Source: Paralichthys olivaceus
Lineage: Eukaryota > Chordata > Actinopteri > Pleuronectiformes > Paralichthyidae
DNA length: 64,000 nucleotides
Reading direction: 5' to 3'
Assembly (NCBI RefSeq): GCF_024713975.1
Contig: NC_091095.1
Location: forward strand, 360,001-424,000
In this document: in pieces, positions 13,333 to 23,742 of the stretch
Position numbering within the stretch: position 1 is the stretch's first letter
Layout of the letters: each line of letters begins with the position of its first letter
Translations under genes and position numbers: made by a program
The notes under the pieces: model-generated
Told to the model about the DNA's origin: nothing
What the model saw: the letters and a program-made list of their open reading frames with translations, nothing else
Database searches by the model: none

Positions 13333-14928
13333 AGAGAACCGTGTCGCCGCAACGGACCGGGAGCGTCACCGGTTCGAGTTCACGGCTCCACCTTCACACT
13401 TACCGGTGCAGTGATCGGCTAGCTAGCTAGCTGTAGCATCGTGCCGCTGGTGCTTGGAGAGCACGTCACGCCAACGTCCTTTCAAAACTTGAACATACAA
13501 CAGAGATTTGACTCAGAGGAGAATCCTGCGTCCGTCAGAACTAAAGTTCGTGTCTGTAATAACCGTCCAGGAGCCGCCCAGTGATTCGGCTCAGGTTATA
13601 CACCGTTAACATGAACATTCATGTAGTTACAGCTGTTCTGACATTAGTGACTGACGAACACAAGAGAGCAGCAGTTTGAGTCTCGTTGTGTTCAGATGAG
13701 TTCACACACATGAACCTGGTGCAGGATCTGAACCTGGTGCAGGATCTCACCTGTCACCAGTGTTACTGTCACTTCCTGCTGGGGATCTGAGTCAGAGACA
13801 AAGATTTGAGCCTTTTAAACTTTTTACAATAAACGCATGAAGAGATGTTGACATGCTAACATGCTAAGCTAAAACAAACCCAATATAAAATCACGTCTTC
13901 ACAGTGAACTGTGGTTTCAGTCTCACCACTTCATGTAACAGCTTCTCACCTGCAGGTCGCTTCATTGTGATTCGTGGATTCAGATAGCGAGTGTTAGCTG
14001 ATCGCTGTTAGCATCCCTGCAGAATGTTCTCCAGGCTAATGCTACATGTAGCTGCACAGACTGAGGGAAACGTCAGTGAACAACAGTCCAGCTTCACCAA
14101 ACCACAATCTAACACATCTCTGTTTTAAATATCTTAGATTGTTCTCTTCAGGATCTGAGGATTCTTCTCTGAGAAACCACTGATGACCCAAAGCCATCCT
14201 TTCCTCCAAGGTTAAAGAAAGAGATGGAGAACCGTCCTGGATCAGATCCTTTCCTCTCCTGACGTTTACTGGTCACTTCAGTCGATTTGACCAAATCATA
14301 AACACAAACCAACAGGAAACAGAACTAACAACAAACCTGTGGCACTGAAACACACAAACCTGACTCATCGTTCTGTGGTTCACACACTTTGAGGAACATG
14401 CTCTCATCACTGCTCAAACACAGATCAGGTTGTAGATGTGTGTACATGTACACACTGTACACAACCTCTATGTATAACAAACACATCTCCGCCCACTGGC
14501 TCCTACATGATTATCATACGTAGGAGGTTATGTTTCCACCCCAGTCCATTTGTGTGTTGCTCGGTGTGATCTGGTGCCGGTCAGGGAAGAACGCATCGAA
14601 TTAAGTCTCAGGACAAGAATAGTTTTTCTCTCTTTCTTTAACATTGTGTGATTTTGACATTTCCACTTGATCCTGAGGATAAAATCCAAACATGTTTAGG
14701 GACCAGATATTTGTGTCTGTAATTTGGTGCAGCTTGACTGAATTTAACGACTGTTGGTGGATGTATGAGCTCAACTGTGAGTAATACCACTCGGATCGGA
14801 CATGAGTAATAATGTTTCTGGAAGCTGACATGTGTCATGACGTCACCGTGCTCAGTCACAGCCACTTCTTGTTATTTGCAGGGTCTCTCTCCCTCAGTGA
14901 ACACAGAGAGGTCTGAGCCTCCGTCACC
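13333..14928 (+). other. sgta intron 1 (5' UTR intron)
   Basis: Between the putative non-coding exon and the first coding exon I see no gene, only AT-rich unique-looking DNA. Confidence 0.45.
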
Positions 14929-17900
14929 ATGACAGACAACAAGCGCCTCGCCTTCTCCATCATCCAGTTCCTCCACGATCAGCTCCAGTCAGGGGATCTA
15001 ACATCAAGCGCCCAGGAGAGTCTGGAGGGTGAGTCATCCTTCAGACGCAGGTTCTAAACTAATCAGTCGTGTGACAGAGACTTTGTCTGTTCATGGCGGC
15101 GACTGAACAAAACTAAGTGTGTTTGTTGTTGTGGGCTCTGCTTCTGTCCATGCTGCTCTCCGCCTGCTTCAGAGACGAGCTGCTGGCGCTCAGTTGGGGG
15201 GGGGGGGGGTAGTTTCAGGAGTTTGTCAGCAGCGCGGTCGACTGTGAACAAAGACTGTGACAAAAACAGCGACAGTAATTGTTACATTCTTACGTGACTC
15301 AGATGAATGAGTTATTGTTACTCCATGATCCCGTCTCCTCAGCTTGGCGGTTTCTTCCTGTTAAAACCGTCTTTGTCTTTTTACAGTTGCTGTTCAGTGT
15401 TTGGAGACAGCGTTTGATGTCTCGACCGATGATCAGAGCCTCGCCGTCCCCATGACGCTACCGGAGATCTTCGCCTCCGCCACCGCAAAGGTAGACTCAG
15501 AGAAACAGCCTCTCATCAGGGTGAAGTGAGATGAAGATTCAGGTTCTGAGTGCTTGTGTGTGTGTCAGTTTCCAGCTCAGTCGCAGGTCAACAACAACTC
15601 CACCCCAAACTCCATTAGTGAGGAACAGAGAGCTGAGGCTGAGAGACTGAAAACCGACGGTAAGACGAGGTCACCGTGAGCACACTGCGGATCACAGACG
15701 TGTTGTTTTTAAAACAGCTGCAGTTTCTTCTCCCGCTTTTATTTTGTTTTCCACTGACAAGTCAACGCTTTTTGTCTCTGGATTCAGGTAACGACCAAAT
15801 GAAGGTGGACAACTTTGCAGCTGCTGTTGAGTTTTACTCGAAAGCCATCGCCATGAACCCTCAGAACGCCGTCTACTACTGCAACAGGTCGGCGTGGTGA
15901 CAGTTCTGTGTCAGTCTGCGAAGCTTCACAGAGACAAACAAAGTTCATGTTTTCAACTTTAACAACAGTATGAAAACTGAACATATGATGCTGCTGGATT
16001 AAAAAAATCCGATCTTGATGTGATCATTTCAATCTTCCTGTGCAGAGCTGCAGCGTACAGTAAACTGGGGAACTATGCCGGAGCCGTACAGGACTGTGAA
16101 CAGGCCATCAGCATCGACCCCAACTACAGCAAAGCCTACGGGAGGATGGGGTGAGAGGAGCGCTGAAGTGATCCACACCTGTTTCCTGTCCTGTTTCTTG
16201 TTTATCTTCCTGTTGTGTTTCTTGTTTCTTGTTTATCTTCCTGTTGTTTTTCTTATTTCATGTCCTGTTTCTTGTTTATCTTCCTGTTGTGTTTCTTGTT
16301 TCCTGTCCTGTTTCTTGTTTATCTTCCTGTTGTGTTTCTTGTTTCCTGTTTATCTTCCTGTTGTTTTTCTTATTTCCTGTCCTGTTTCTTGTTTATCTTC
16401 CTGTTGTGTTTCTTGTTTCCTGTCCTGTTTTATTGTTTATCTTCCTGTTGTGTTTCTTGTTTCCTGTCCTGTTTTATTGTTTATCTTCCTGTTGTGTTTC
16501 TTGTTTCCTGTCCTGTTTTATTGTTTATCTTCCTGTTGTGTTTCTTGTTTCTTGTTTATCTTCCTGTTGTGTTTCTTGTTTCTTGTTTATCTTCCTGTTG
16601 TGTTTATTATTTCCTGTCCTGTTTCTTGTTTATCTTCCTGTTGTGTTTCTTGTTTCCTGTCCTGTTTATCTTCCTGTTGTGTTTCTTGTTTCCTGTCCTG
16701 TTTCTTGTTTATCTTCCTGTTGTGTTTCTTGTTTCCTGTTTATCTTCCTGTTGTTTTTCTTGTTTCCTGTTTATCTTCCTGTTGTGTTTCTTGTTTCCTG
16801 TCCTGTTTCTTGTTTCCTGTCCTGTTTCTTGTTTATCTTCCTGTTGTGTTTCTTGTTTCCTGTTTATCTTCCTGTTGTGTTTCTTGTTTCCTGTTTATCT
16901 TCCTGTTGTGTTTCCTGTTTATCTTCCTGTTGTGTTTCTTGTTTCTTGACATATTTCCTGACGTCTTGTCGTGTCGTTATATTTCAGTCTGGCTCTTGCG
17001 AGCCTCAACAAACACACAGAAGCAGCAACTTACTATAAAAAAGCTCTGGAGCTGGACCCCGACAACGACACGTATAAAACCAACCTGAAGATCGCGGAGG
17101 AGAAGATGGATACGTCCAGTCCAGTAAGAGGAGACGACACTGAGTGTGAGCAGCGAGTTTCTGATGGATGTTGTATTCACGTCTCTGTCTCCTCTCTCAG
17201 ACAGCAGGGATGGGTGGAGTCGACCTGGCTGGTTTGCTCAGTAACCCCGGCTTCATGAACATGGTGAGAAAACTCTGGTTCTGTCAAAGCTGCGACATTC
17301 ACCCCCCTAACCCTTTGTGTGTTGTTCTGAACCAGAAGAGCTGCTGCTGTAACAAATCCACTAAACTCTGGTTGTTAAGAACTGATCTCAGTTCAGCTTC
17401 ACTCTTCCACTGGAGCTGATGGAGACTCTCAGTCACTTGTTCTCTCAGGAGATGAACCCACTCAGCAGAGTGAGAGAACAGACGCTCAGGGAGCGAAGGA
17501 GGAACGTTCTCCACGTTCACTCATCAGACTCACTTTAATCAAACTGAGGGTTAAAGTATCTCTGGTGTCCTGTCGTTATTTGTTTCTTCCAGCTGATTGT
17601 TGTGACACCATGTCTGAGCTGCAGTGGAAGTGGTGGAGATGTTTGCACTTGATTGACTGAGTCTGTGTGTGTGTGTGTCTCTGCAGGCGTCGTCTCTGAT
17701 GAACAACCCTCAGGTTCAGCAGCTGTAAGTTTGTTTTCTCCTCTAGTCGTTGATTTTTACATTTTAAACATTACGTATCATTTGACGTTTTTATCTAAAG
17801 CGACTTAAAATAAGTGCATCAACCACGAGGGAACAAACCAGAACAACAACAATCTGTCAGTACATTAGCTTCAAAAAGCTACAAGTGTGTTTCTCAAAGT

Positions 17901-18364
17901 TAACGTCTCGTCTGCTCGCTCTCTTCCAGGATGTCAGGGATGATGTCCGGAGCATACGGCGGAATGGGGGGAGTAGGGGCAGGAGGTGGGGCAGGAGCTG
18001 GAGCAGGAGTTGGAGCAGGAGTTGGAGCAGGAGTGGGAGCAGGAGCTGGAGCAGGGGTCGGAGCAGGAGTCGGAGCAGGAGCTGGAGCAGGAGTCGGAGC
18101 AGGAGCTGCAGTCCCTGGAGCAGCTGGAGCCGGAGATTTATCAGGACTGATCCAGGCGTACGTACCTGACTCAGATTTTTCCCAGCATGCTTTCTGTCAG
18201 GTGGAGATGATTTGCTGACGTGCTCAGATGTTCTTGTGGTTCTGCGTTGCAGAGGTCAGCAGTTCGCTCAGCAGATGCAGCAGCAGAACCCCGAACTCAT
18301 TGAACAGCTGAGGAGTCAAATCCGCAACCGAACGCCCAGCACAGGAAACGAGGAGCAGCCGTGA
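14929..18364 (+). CDS. sgta: SGTA, small glutamine-rich TPR co-chaperone
   Basis: Cytosolic co-chaperone that hands tail-anchored and mislocalised membrane proteins to the BAG6/GET pathway and binds HSP70/HSP90. Ten coding exons: 14929-15028, 15387-15490, 15569-15659, 15788-15887, 16046-16150, 16988-17123, 17201-17263, 17687-17724, 17930-18157 and 18253-18364, giving 358 residues. The N-terminal dimerisation domain begins [19 protein letters not shown]. Three TPRs follow at about residues 98-215 ([30 protein letters not shown]). The C-terminus has NPGFMNM, SLMNNPQ and the Gln-rich [19 protein letters not shown]. The human protein is 313 residues; the extra length comes mainly from a Gly-Ala-Val repeat in exon 9. 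A polyadenylation signal is likely at 18814-18819. Confidence 0.96.
15196..15209. repeat. Poly(G) run in sgta intron
   Basis: A homopolymer of about 13-14 G in the first coding-region intron of sgta. Its length may be imprecise because such runs are prone to sequencing error. Confidence 0.8.
16180..16960. repeat. Minisatellite in sgta intron
   Basis: About 780 bp built from TTCCTGTTGTGTTTCTTG, TTTCCTGTCCTG and TTTCTTGTTTATC blocks in variable order. It fills the intron between coding exons 5 and 6. It is open in all three forward frames but shows no protein-like composition; the true exon resumes at 16988 after TTTCAG. Confidence 0.93.
17965..18120 (+). repeat. Coding GGAGCAGGAGTT repeat in sgta exon 9
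   Basis: Tandem 6- and 12-bp units encode an alternating Gly-Ala-Gly-Val/Ala tract of about 50 residues in frame within sgta. It replaces the shorter Gly-rich linker of mammalian SGTA, between the MSGMMSG motif and SGLIQA. It has no stop codons in another frame either (an Arg/Ser reading), but splice phase selects the Gly/Ala frame. Confidence 0.88.
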
Positions 18365-19254
18365 CATCAGACACGGTCAGTAAACAAATAAATAAATAAA
18401 TAGAATCTGTTTCAATCTCTTAAAAAAATTCAATGTTAATAGATGATTATTTCTCATTCACTGATTTTCTGACAAGTCTAGAGATGTCCACACATCTTCG
18501 ATCCACAACTCATGAGTTCGAGTCACAAATAGAAAAGGTTGATCTTATTTCCTGTCTCTGTTCCAGGTTGTGAGATTCTCACAGGAGGAGACGAACAGAC
18601 CGAGTCCTTTTTTTTCTTTTTGATCTGGATCATTAACGCTCGAAGGACTTGAAAGAGGTTTTTTTCCATCACTGAATAATTCCTGCATGAGAGAGAGTGG
18701 GGGGGCTCATTCAGGAGCCATGTCACCAAAAACGACGCCCACTTCCTGTGGCGCTGTGTTTTTTATGAAGAACCATGTGACGCAACACTTTGACATCAAA
18801 CACATTAAAATCTAATAAACTGAGCTCTGATAACGACAATGTCCCAGATGTTAAACAGCTGCAGAGTAGGAACTATAGTGTGTGTGTGTGTGTGTGTGTG
18901 CGTGTGTGCGTGTGTGTTGTGTGCGTGTGTGTTGTGTGCGTGTGTGAGTACATGAGTGAGTACATGTGTGTGAGTGTCAAGTCACAGAGCTATTTAAACA
19001 GAGTTTGGAAATTAAAAGAGCATCTCAACATTTTACATCTTCTGTCTGATGAGTTTTCTCTGCTGTCAAATAATAAAAACTATACACACATACTGTTTTG
19101 AATAACAATATAATAATATCGATATTGACAATAAGTTATAATAGTAAGTTTTGCACAAATTCATTTCTGAAGTGAAAACTAAAGAATAAAACACTTATAT
19201 AGGACAAGATGCTGATTATCTGTTGTACATTTTTAAGGTCTTCTGCACAAAAAA
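18365..19254 (+). other. sgta 3' UTR and (TG)n microsatellite
   Basis: A possible 3' UTR intron or continuous UTR runs to AATAAA at 18814-18819. It is followed by a TG microsatellite with CG interruptions (about 18879-18960) and AT-rich DNA with no gene visible. Confidence 0.55.
18814..18819 (+). terminator. sgta polyadenylation signal
   Basis: AATAAA about 450 bp after the sgta stop, just before the TG microsatellite. Confidence 0.55.
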
Positions 19255-19275
19255 AGTTAGGGTTAGGGTTAGGCA
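19255..19275. repeat. Short telomere-like GTTAGG repeat
   Basis: GTTAGGGTTAGGGTTAGG is three vertebrate telomere-type units at the left edge of the large minisatellite. It is too short to call an interstitial telomere with confidence. Confidence 0.6.
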
Positions 19276-21199
19276 GATGGCAGATGTTAGCAGCAGCCAC
19301 CAGCAGGTGTTAGCAGATGTTAGCAGCAGCCACCAGCAGGTGTTAGCAGATGTTAGCAGCAGACACCAGCAGATGTTAGCAGGTGTTAGCAGATGTTAGC
19401 AGCAGCCACCAGCAGGTGTTAGCAGATGTTAGCAGCAGCCACCAGCAGGTGTTAGCAGATGTTAGCAGCAGCCACCAGCAGGTGTTAGCAGATGTTAGCA
19501 GGTGTTAGCAGATGTTAGCAGCAGCCACCAGCAGGTATTAGCAGGTGTTAGCAGATGTTAGCAGCAGCCACCAGCAGGTATTAGCAGGTGTTAGCAGCAG
19601 CCACCAGCAGGTATTAGCAGGTGTTAGCAGATGTTAGAAGCAGCCACCAGCAGGTGTTAGCAGGTGTTAGCAGCAGCCACCAGCAGGTGTTAGCAGATGT
19701 TAGCAGGTGTTAGCAGATGTTAGCAGCAGCCACCAGCAGGTATTAGCAGGTGTTAGCAGATGTTAGCAGCAGCCACCAGCAGGTATTAGCAGGTGTTAGC
19801 AGCAGCCACCAGCAGGTGTTAGCAGATGTTAGCAGCAGCCACCAGCAGGTGTTAGCAGATGTTAGCAGCAGACACCAGCAGATGTTAGCAGGTGTTAGCA
19901 GATGTTAGCAGCAGCCACCAGCAGGTGTTAGCAGATGTTAGCAGCAGCCACCAGCAGGTGTTAGCAGATGTTAGCAGCAGCCACCAGCAGGTGTTAGCAG
20001 GTGTTAGCAGCAGCCACCAGCAGGTGTTAGCAGATGTTAGCAGATGTTAGCAGCAGCCACCAGCAGGTATTAGCAGGTGTTAGCAGATGTTAGCAGCAGC
20101 CACCAGCAGGTATTAGCAGGTGTTAGCAGCAGCCACCAGCAGGTATTAGCAGGTGTTAGCAGATGTTAGAAGCAGCCACCAGCAGGTGTTAGCAGGTGTT
20201 AGCAGCAGCCACCAGCAGGTGTTAGCAGATGTTAGCAGGTGTTAGCAGATGTTAGCAGCAGCCACCAGCAGGTATTAGCAGGTGTTAGCAGATGTTAGCA
20301 GCAGCCACCAGCAGGTATTAGCAGGTGTTAGCAGCAGCCACCAGCAGGTATTAGCAGGTGTTAGCAGATGTTAGCAGCAGCCACCAGCAGGTGTTAGCAG
20401 GTGTTAGCAGCAGCCACCAGCAGGTATTAGCAGATGTTAGCAGGTGTTAGCAGCAGCCACCAGCAGGTGTTAGCAGATGTTAGCAGCAGCCACCAGCAGG
20501 TATTAGCAGGTGTTAGCAGATGTTAGCAGCAGCCACCAGCAGGTGTTAGCAGGTGTTAGCAGCAGCCACCAGCAGGTGTTAGCAGATGTTAGCAGCCACC
20601 AGCAGATGTTAGCAGGTGTTTGCAGCAGACACCAGCAGGTGTTAGCAGGTGTTAGCAGCCACCAGCAGGTGTTAGCAGGTGTTAGCAGCCACCAGCAGGT
20701 GTTAGCAGATGTTAGCAGCAGCCACCAGCAGATGTTAGCAGCAGACACCAGCAGATGTTAGCAGGTGTTAGCAGCAGACACCAGCAGATGTTAGCAGGTG
20801 TTAGCAGCAGACACCAGCAGGTGTTAGCAGGTGTTAGCAGCAGCCACCAGCAGGTGTTAGCAGATATTAGCAGCCACCAGCAGATGTTAGCAGGTGTTTG
20901 CAGCAGACACCAGCAGGTGTTAGCAGGTGTTAGCAGCCACCAGCAGGTGTTAGCAGCCACCAGCAGGTGTTAGCAGGTGTTAGCAGCCACCAGCAGGTGT
21001 TAGCAGATGTTAGCAGCAGCCACCAGCAGATGTTAGCAGCAGACACCAGCAGATGTTAGCAGGTGTTAGCAGCAGACACCAGCAGATGTTAGCAGGTGTT
21101 TGCAGCAGACACCAGCAGGTGTTAGCAGATGTTAGCAGGTGTTAGCAGCAGACACCAGCAGGTGTTAGCAGATGTTAGCAGGTGTTAGCAGGTGTTGGG
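19276..21199. repeat. Large GTTAGCAG minisatellite (about 1.9 kb)
   Basis: Higher-order tandem array made of two modules: GCAGCCACCAGCAGGT (with an AGACACC variant) and GTTAGCAGATGTTAGCAG. The basic unit is about 9-10 bp (GTTAGCAGRT), organised into units of about 33-45 bp. Long internal stretches recur almost exactly several hundred bp apart (compare about 19530-19700 with 20050-20230), suggesting segmental duplication inside the array. Intergenic, between sgta and slc39a3. Confidence 0.95.
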
Positions 21200-21690
21200 G
21201 ACATGTCCTCACTTGTGGACCTAAGTGTCATCAGGTGTTTCAGCCTCTCAGGACAGTTTTAATGTGTTTTCAACAAAGTTCCTGAGGTTTGTTTTTTAAA
21301 ATCCTCATGGTTCCTTGCTGGTCTCCTGAAGTTCCTGTTAAAGTCTAAGCTCTCGAACACACGACTCAGTGCGCCGATGTTCCACAGTCACAGTGTTGGA
21401 TAGAGAGTCACTGTCACGAGCCTCCACCGAGCTTCATTTCATTTTTAGATATTTCAAGATATTGAACCAAACTGAAGAACATGTTCATTAACTGAATCTC
21501 ATCATATTTAATAATATTTAAAAATCATTTCAAATGAATCTGTGAGGCGTATTTATTGTGTTTATTGACTTAAGCAAAAAGAAAACGTTCATGTCACAAA
21601 CAAATCAAATCAAATGACACGAGACGAAAATCAAATATTAAATATGAAGATCTTCATTAAAAACTGATCACTTCCTGGTATCGATCGCTG
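21200..21690. other. Intergenic DNA upstream of slc39a3
   Basis: AT-rich DNA in which I see no gene or recognisable element. Confidence 0.4.
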
Positions 21691-21699
21691 CTTACGCAA

Positions 21700-21796
21700 T
21701 CAGGAACCCGGTCATAACATGTGACGTATGCGGAAGCGTATTCGTGCATCAGAGGAGCCGCGGAGCAGAGGCACAGCGGACCGTGGCCCGGGCAGG
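21700..21796 (+). promoter_or_regulatory. Probable slc39a3 promoter and non-coding exon 1
   Basis: CRE-like TGACGTATG (about 21722-21730) and an ETS-like CGGAAG precede a GC-rich stretch. That stretch ends in CCGGGCAG|GTAAAC near 21795, a good splice donor. The next exon carries the ATG at 23743. Inferred from motifs and position only. Confidence 0.45.
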
Positions 21797-22249
21797 TAAA
21801 CGCTTCATGTCCGACTCCTGTGGTCGTGTTGGTCTCAGTCACACAGATGTGCACTGACGGTGTCCTCTGACCAAACACTTCCGGTGTTAGCAGAGAATTT
21901 AGCTGCAGGGAAGCTAACGGCTGTTAGCGGTCAAGTTAGCTGCAGTCAACCGGAACAGGAGCGGAGATAAGATCAGTGATGTCAGTGATGTAAAGTAGTA
22001 AAATGATTTTATCCACATTGAAGTGATGAATATGAAGCCGCTGAATAATTAACATTAATAATAAAATAAACAGCGAAGAGATGTGATTCTAAACAAGTCA
22101 AATAGTTTCTATAGAGACCGCTTCTGACGCGATTATCTTTTATTTTGAGGTTCCTGACAGGAAGTGGATCTAACGCTGAGATGCGAACTTTACGTTACAA
22201 ACAAAACCGGTTTATAAATTAAAAAGTGAAGAGACACGTTTTCATGACA

Positions 22250-22500
22250 GGTTAGCTAGTTAGCTGGTTCGTTCACTAGTTAGCTGGTTCGTTGGTTGGT
22301 TAGCTGGTTAGTTCACTAGTTAGCTGGTTCGTTGGTTGGTTAGCTGGTTAGTTCACTAGTTAGCTGGTTCGTTCACTAGTTAGCTGGTTCGTTGGTTGGT
22401 TAGCTGGTTAGTTGGTTAGTTAGCTGGTTCGTTGGTTAGTTAGCTGGTTGGTTAGTTGGTTGGTTAGCTGGTTAGTTCACTAGTTAGCTGGTTAGTTTGG
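22250..22500. repeat. TTAGCTGGTTCG minisatellite
   Basis: About 250 bp of tandem TAGCTGGTT(C/A)GTTCACTAGT and GGTTGGT units in the 5' UTR intron of slc39a3. A short (AACT)n run lies at about 22649-22680. Confidence 0.9.
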
Positions 22501-22730
22501 TCACTGCCCTCAGGGACAGATTGTTACTTGTTTTTCAGGTTTTTTTATGCCACTTCTACTTCCACCACATTTCAGAATAAAGTCTTTCACACTTTTAATC
22601 TGAAATATATTTATGTGACATTTGTATGTCTCAGTTCTCAGCTGCTCTCTAACTAACTAACTAACTAACTAACTAACTGATTATCATACTGATGTTAATA
22701 GTATGAGACTGATACAGCTGTGGACATCTG

Positions 22731-22960
22731 GGCTGCGTTCAGAAAGTCCAAATAATCTCATCTCCTAACCACTATTCCTTGACCCCGAAGGAGAAGCTGT
22801 AAGGAGTTAGGAAAGGAGAACCAGAGTGCGGAGAAAATCACGTACACTTGGTATTAACAGTCGTCTGTCTTCTGACAGTTATAATAACAACAGAATGACA
22901 CGTCCTGAGGAAAGACGTTTTCAGTTTCTACAGAGGAAACATTTCAATCAGCTACTCACA
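22731..22960 (+). repeat. Dispersed repeat, copy D1
   Basis: Begins GGCTGCGTTCAGAAAGTCC and contains CCTAACCACTATTCCTTGA. Its reverse complement matches 29650-29950 over most of its length, including TTTCCTCTGTA-AAACTGAAAA and GGTTCTCCTTTCCTAA blocks. Probably a short non-autonomous DNA element, but termini and class were not resolved. Confidence 0.7.
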
Positions 22961-23354
22961 GGAAACAAGAATCCAACAAACAGGACTGAATGATGAAATA
23001 ATGATGTGAGGAACATTTCAGCAGAACAGTGGAGAACAAATGATTCTGTACCTTTTCTACTAGTTTTTAGTTGTGATGATGTTGTGAACTACAAGTTCAT
23101 TATTATGTCATGAGAATAAAACATCTGTTCTGTTTTTCATATTTCCGTGGGTGTGTCCAGGGTGGGTGTGTCCAGGTGCAAATACGAGGCTGCATCACTT
23201 TAAATGTCGCTGCTGCAAACAATTGTCGGGCGGCGTTTTCTCCTTTTGAACAGCTCTTATTGTGGCGGCAGCTGAAACATTCTGGGTTATTTCACTCAGT
23301 TAAGTGTGAAGCAGTGATGGAGGAGTGGAGCTGTGGTATCAAGGCGCTGCCAAT

Positions 23355-23575
23355 CAGGAGTCAGTGTCAGCTGTCAATCATGAGGTCTCCGCCTGTTTTT
23401 ATATCATCAAATAACTAATTAAAACCACTTGAACAATGACAGAAACCATCTTTGACAAACATTTATTTAAAGTGTAATTTGGGTTTTTAGTTTGGTCCAT
23501 GTCTCATCTGCTAACATGGAGGAGGGTCATGACTGAGACCGCAGCCAGACACCAGGGGGCAATAGAGATGATGTT
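23355..23575 (+). repeat. Dispersed repeat, copy B
   Basis: Same family as 1405-1685 and 46262-46735. It begins near GTCAGTGTCAGCTGTCAATC and ends near CAGACACCAGGGGGCAATAG. It lies in the slc39a3 5' UTR intron, in the forward orientation. Confidence 0.75.
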
Positions 23576-23742
23576 GAGAGCATTCATGTTATCCATCAGG
23601 CATATTCTCCCCTTCCCTGTTCTCTAAAATCTCTCTCTCTCTCACTCTCTCCCTCTCTCTCTCTCTCTCTTACTGTCTCTCTCAGGTCGATGTAATGATG
23701 GCGTCCTCTCTTTAGCACCTGCTAAGTGTTAGCGGCGTCAGG

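Noticed and set aside
16075-17088. ORFs of 244-337 residues, Phe/Leu/Cys-rich, looking like membrane proteins
   Set aside because: Intronic minisatellite of sgta; true exons end at 16150 and resume at 16988.
19276-21199. Regular spaced repeats suggestive of a CRISPR array
   Set aside because: Spacers are not unique; units are degenerate tandem repeats in a vertebrate intergenic region with no cas genes.
23110-23418. 102-residue ORF upstream of slc39a3
   Set aside because: Overlaps a dispersed repeat and the 5' UTR intron; no recognisable protein features.
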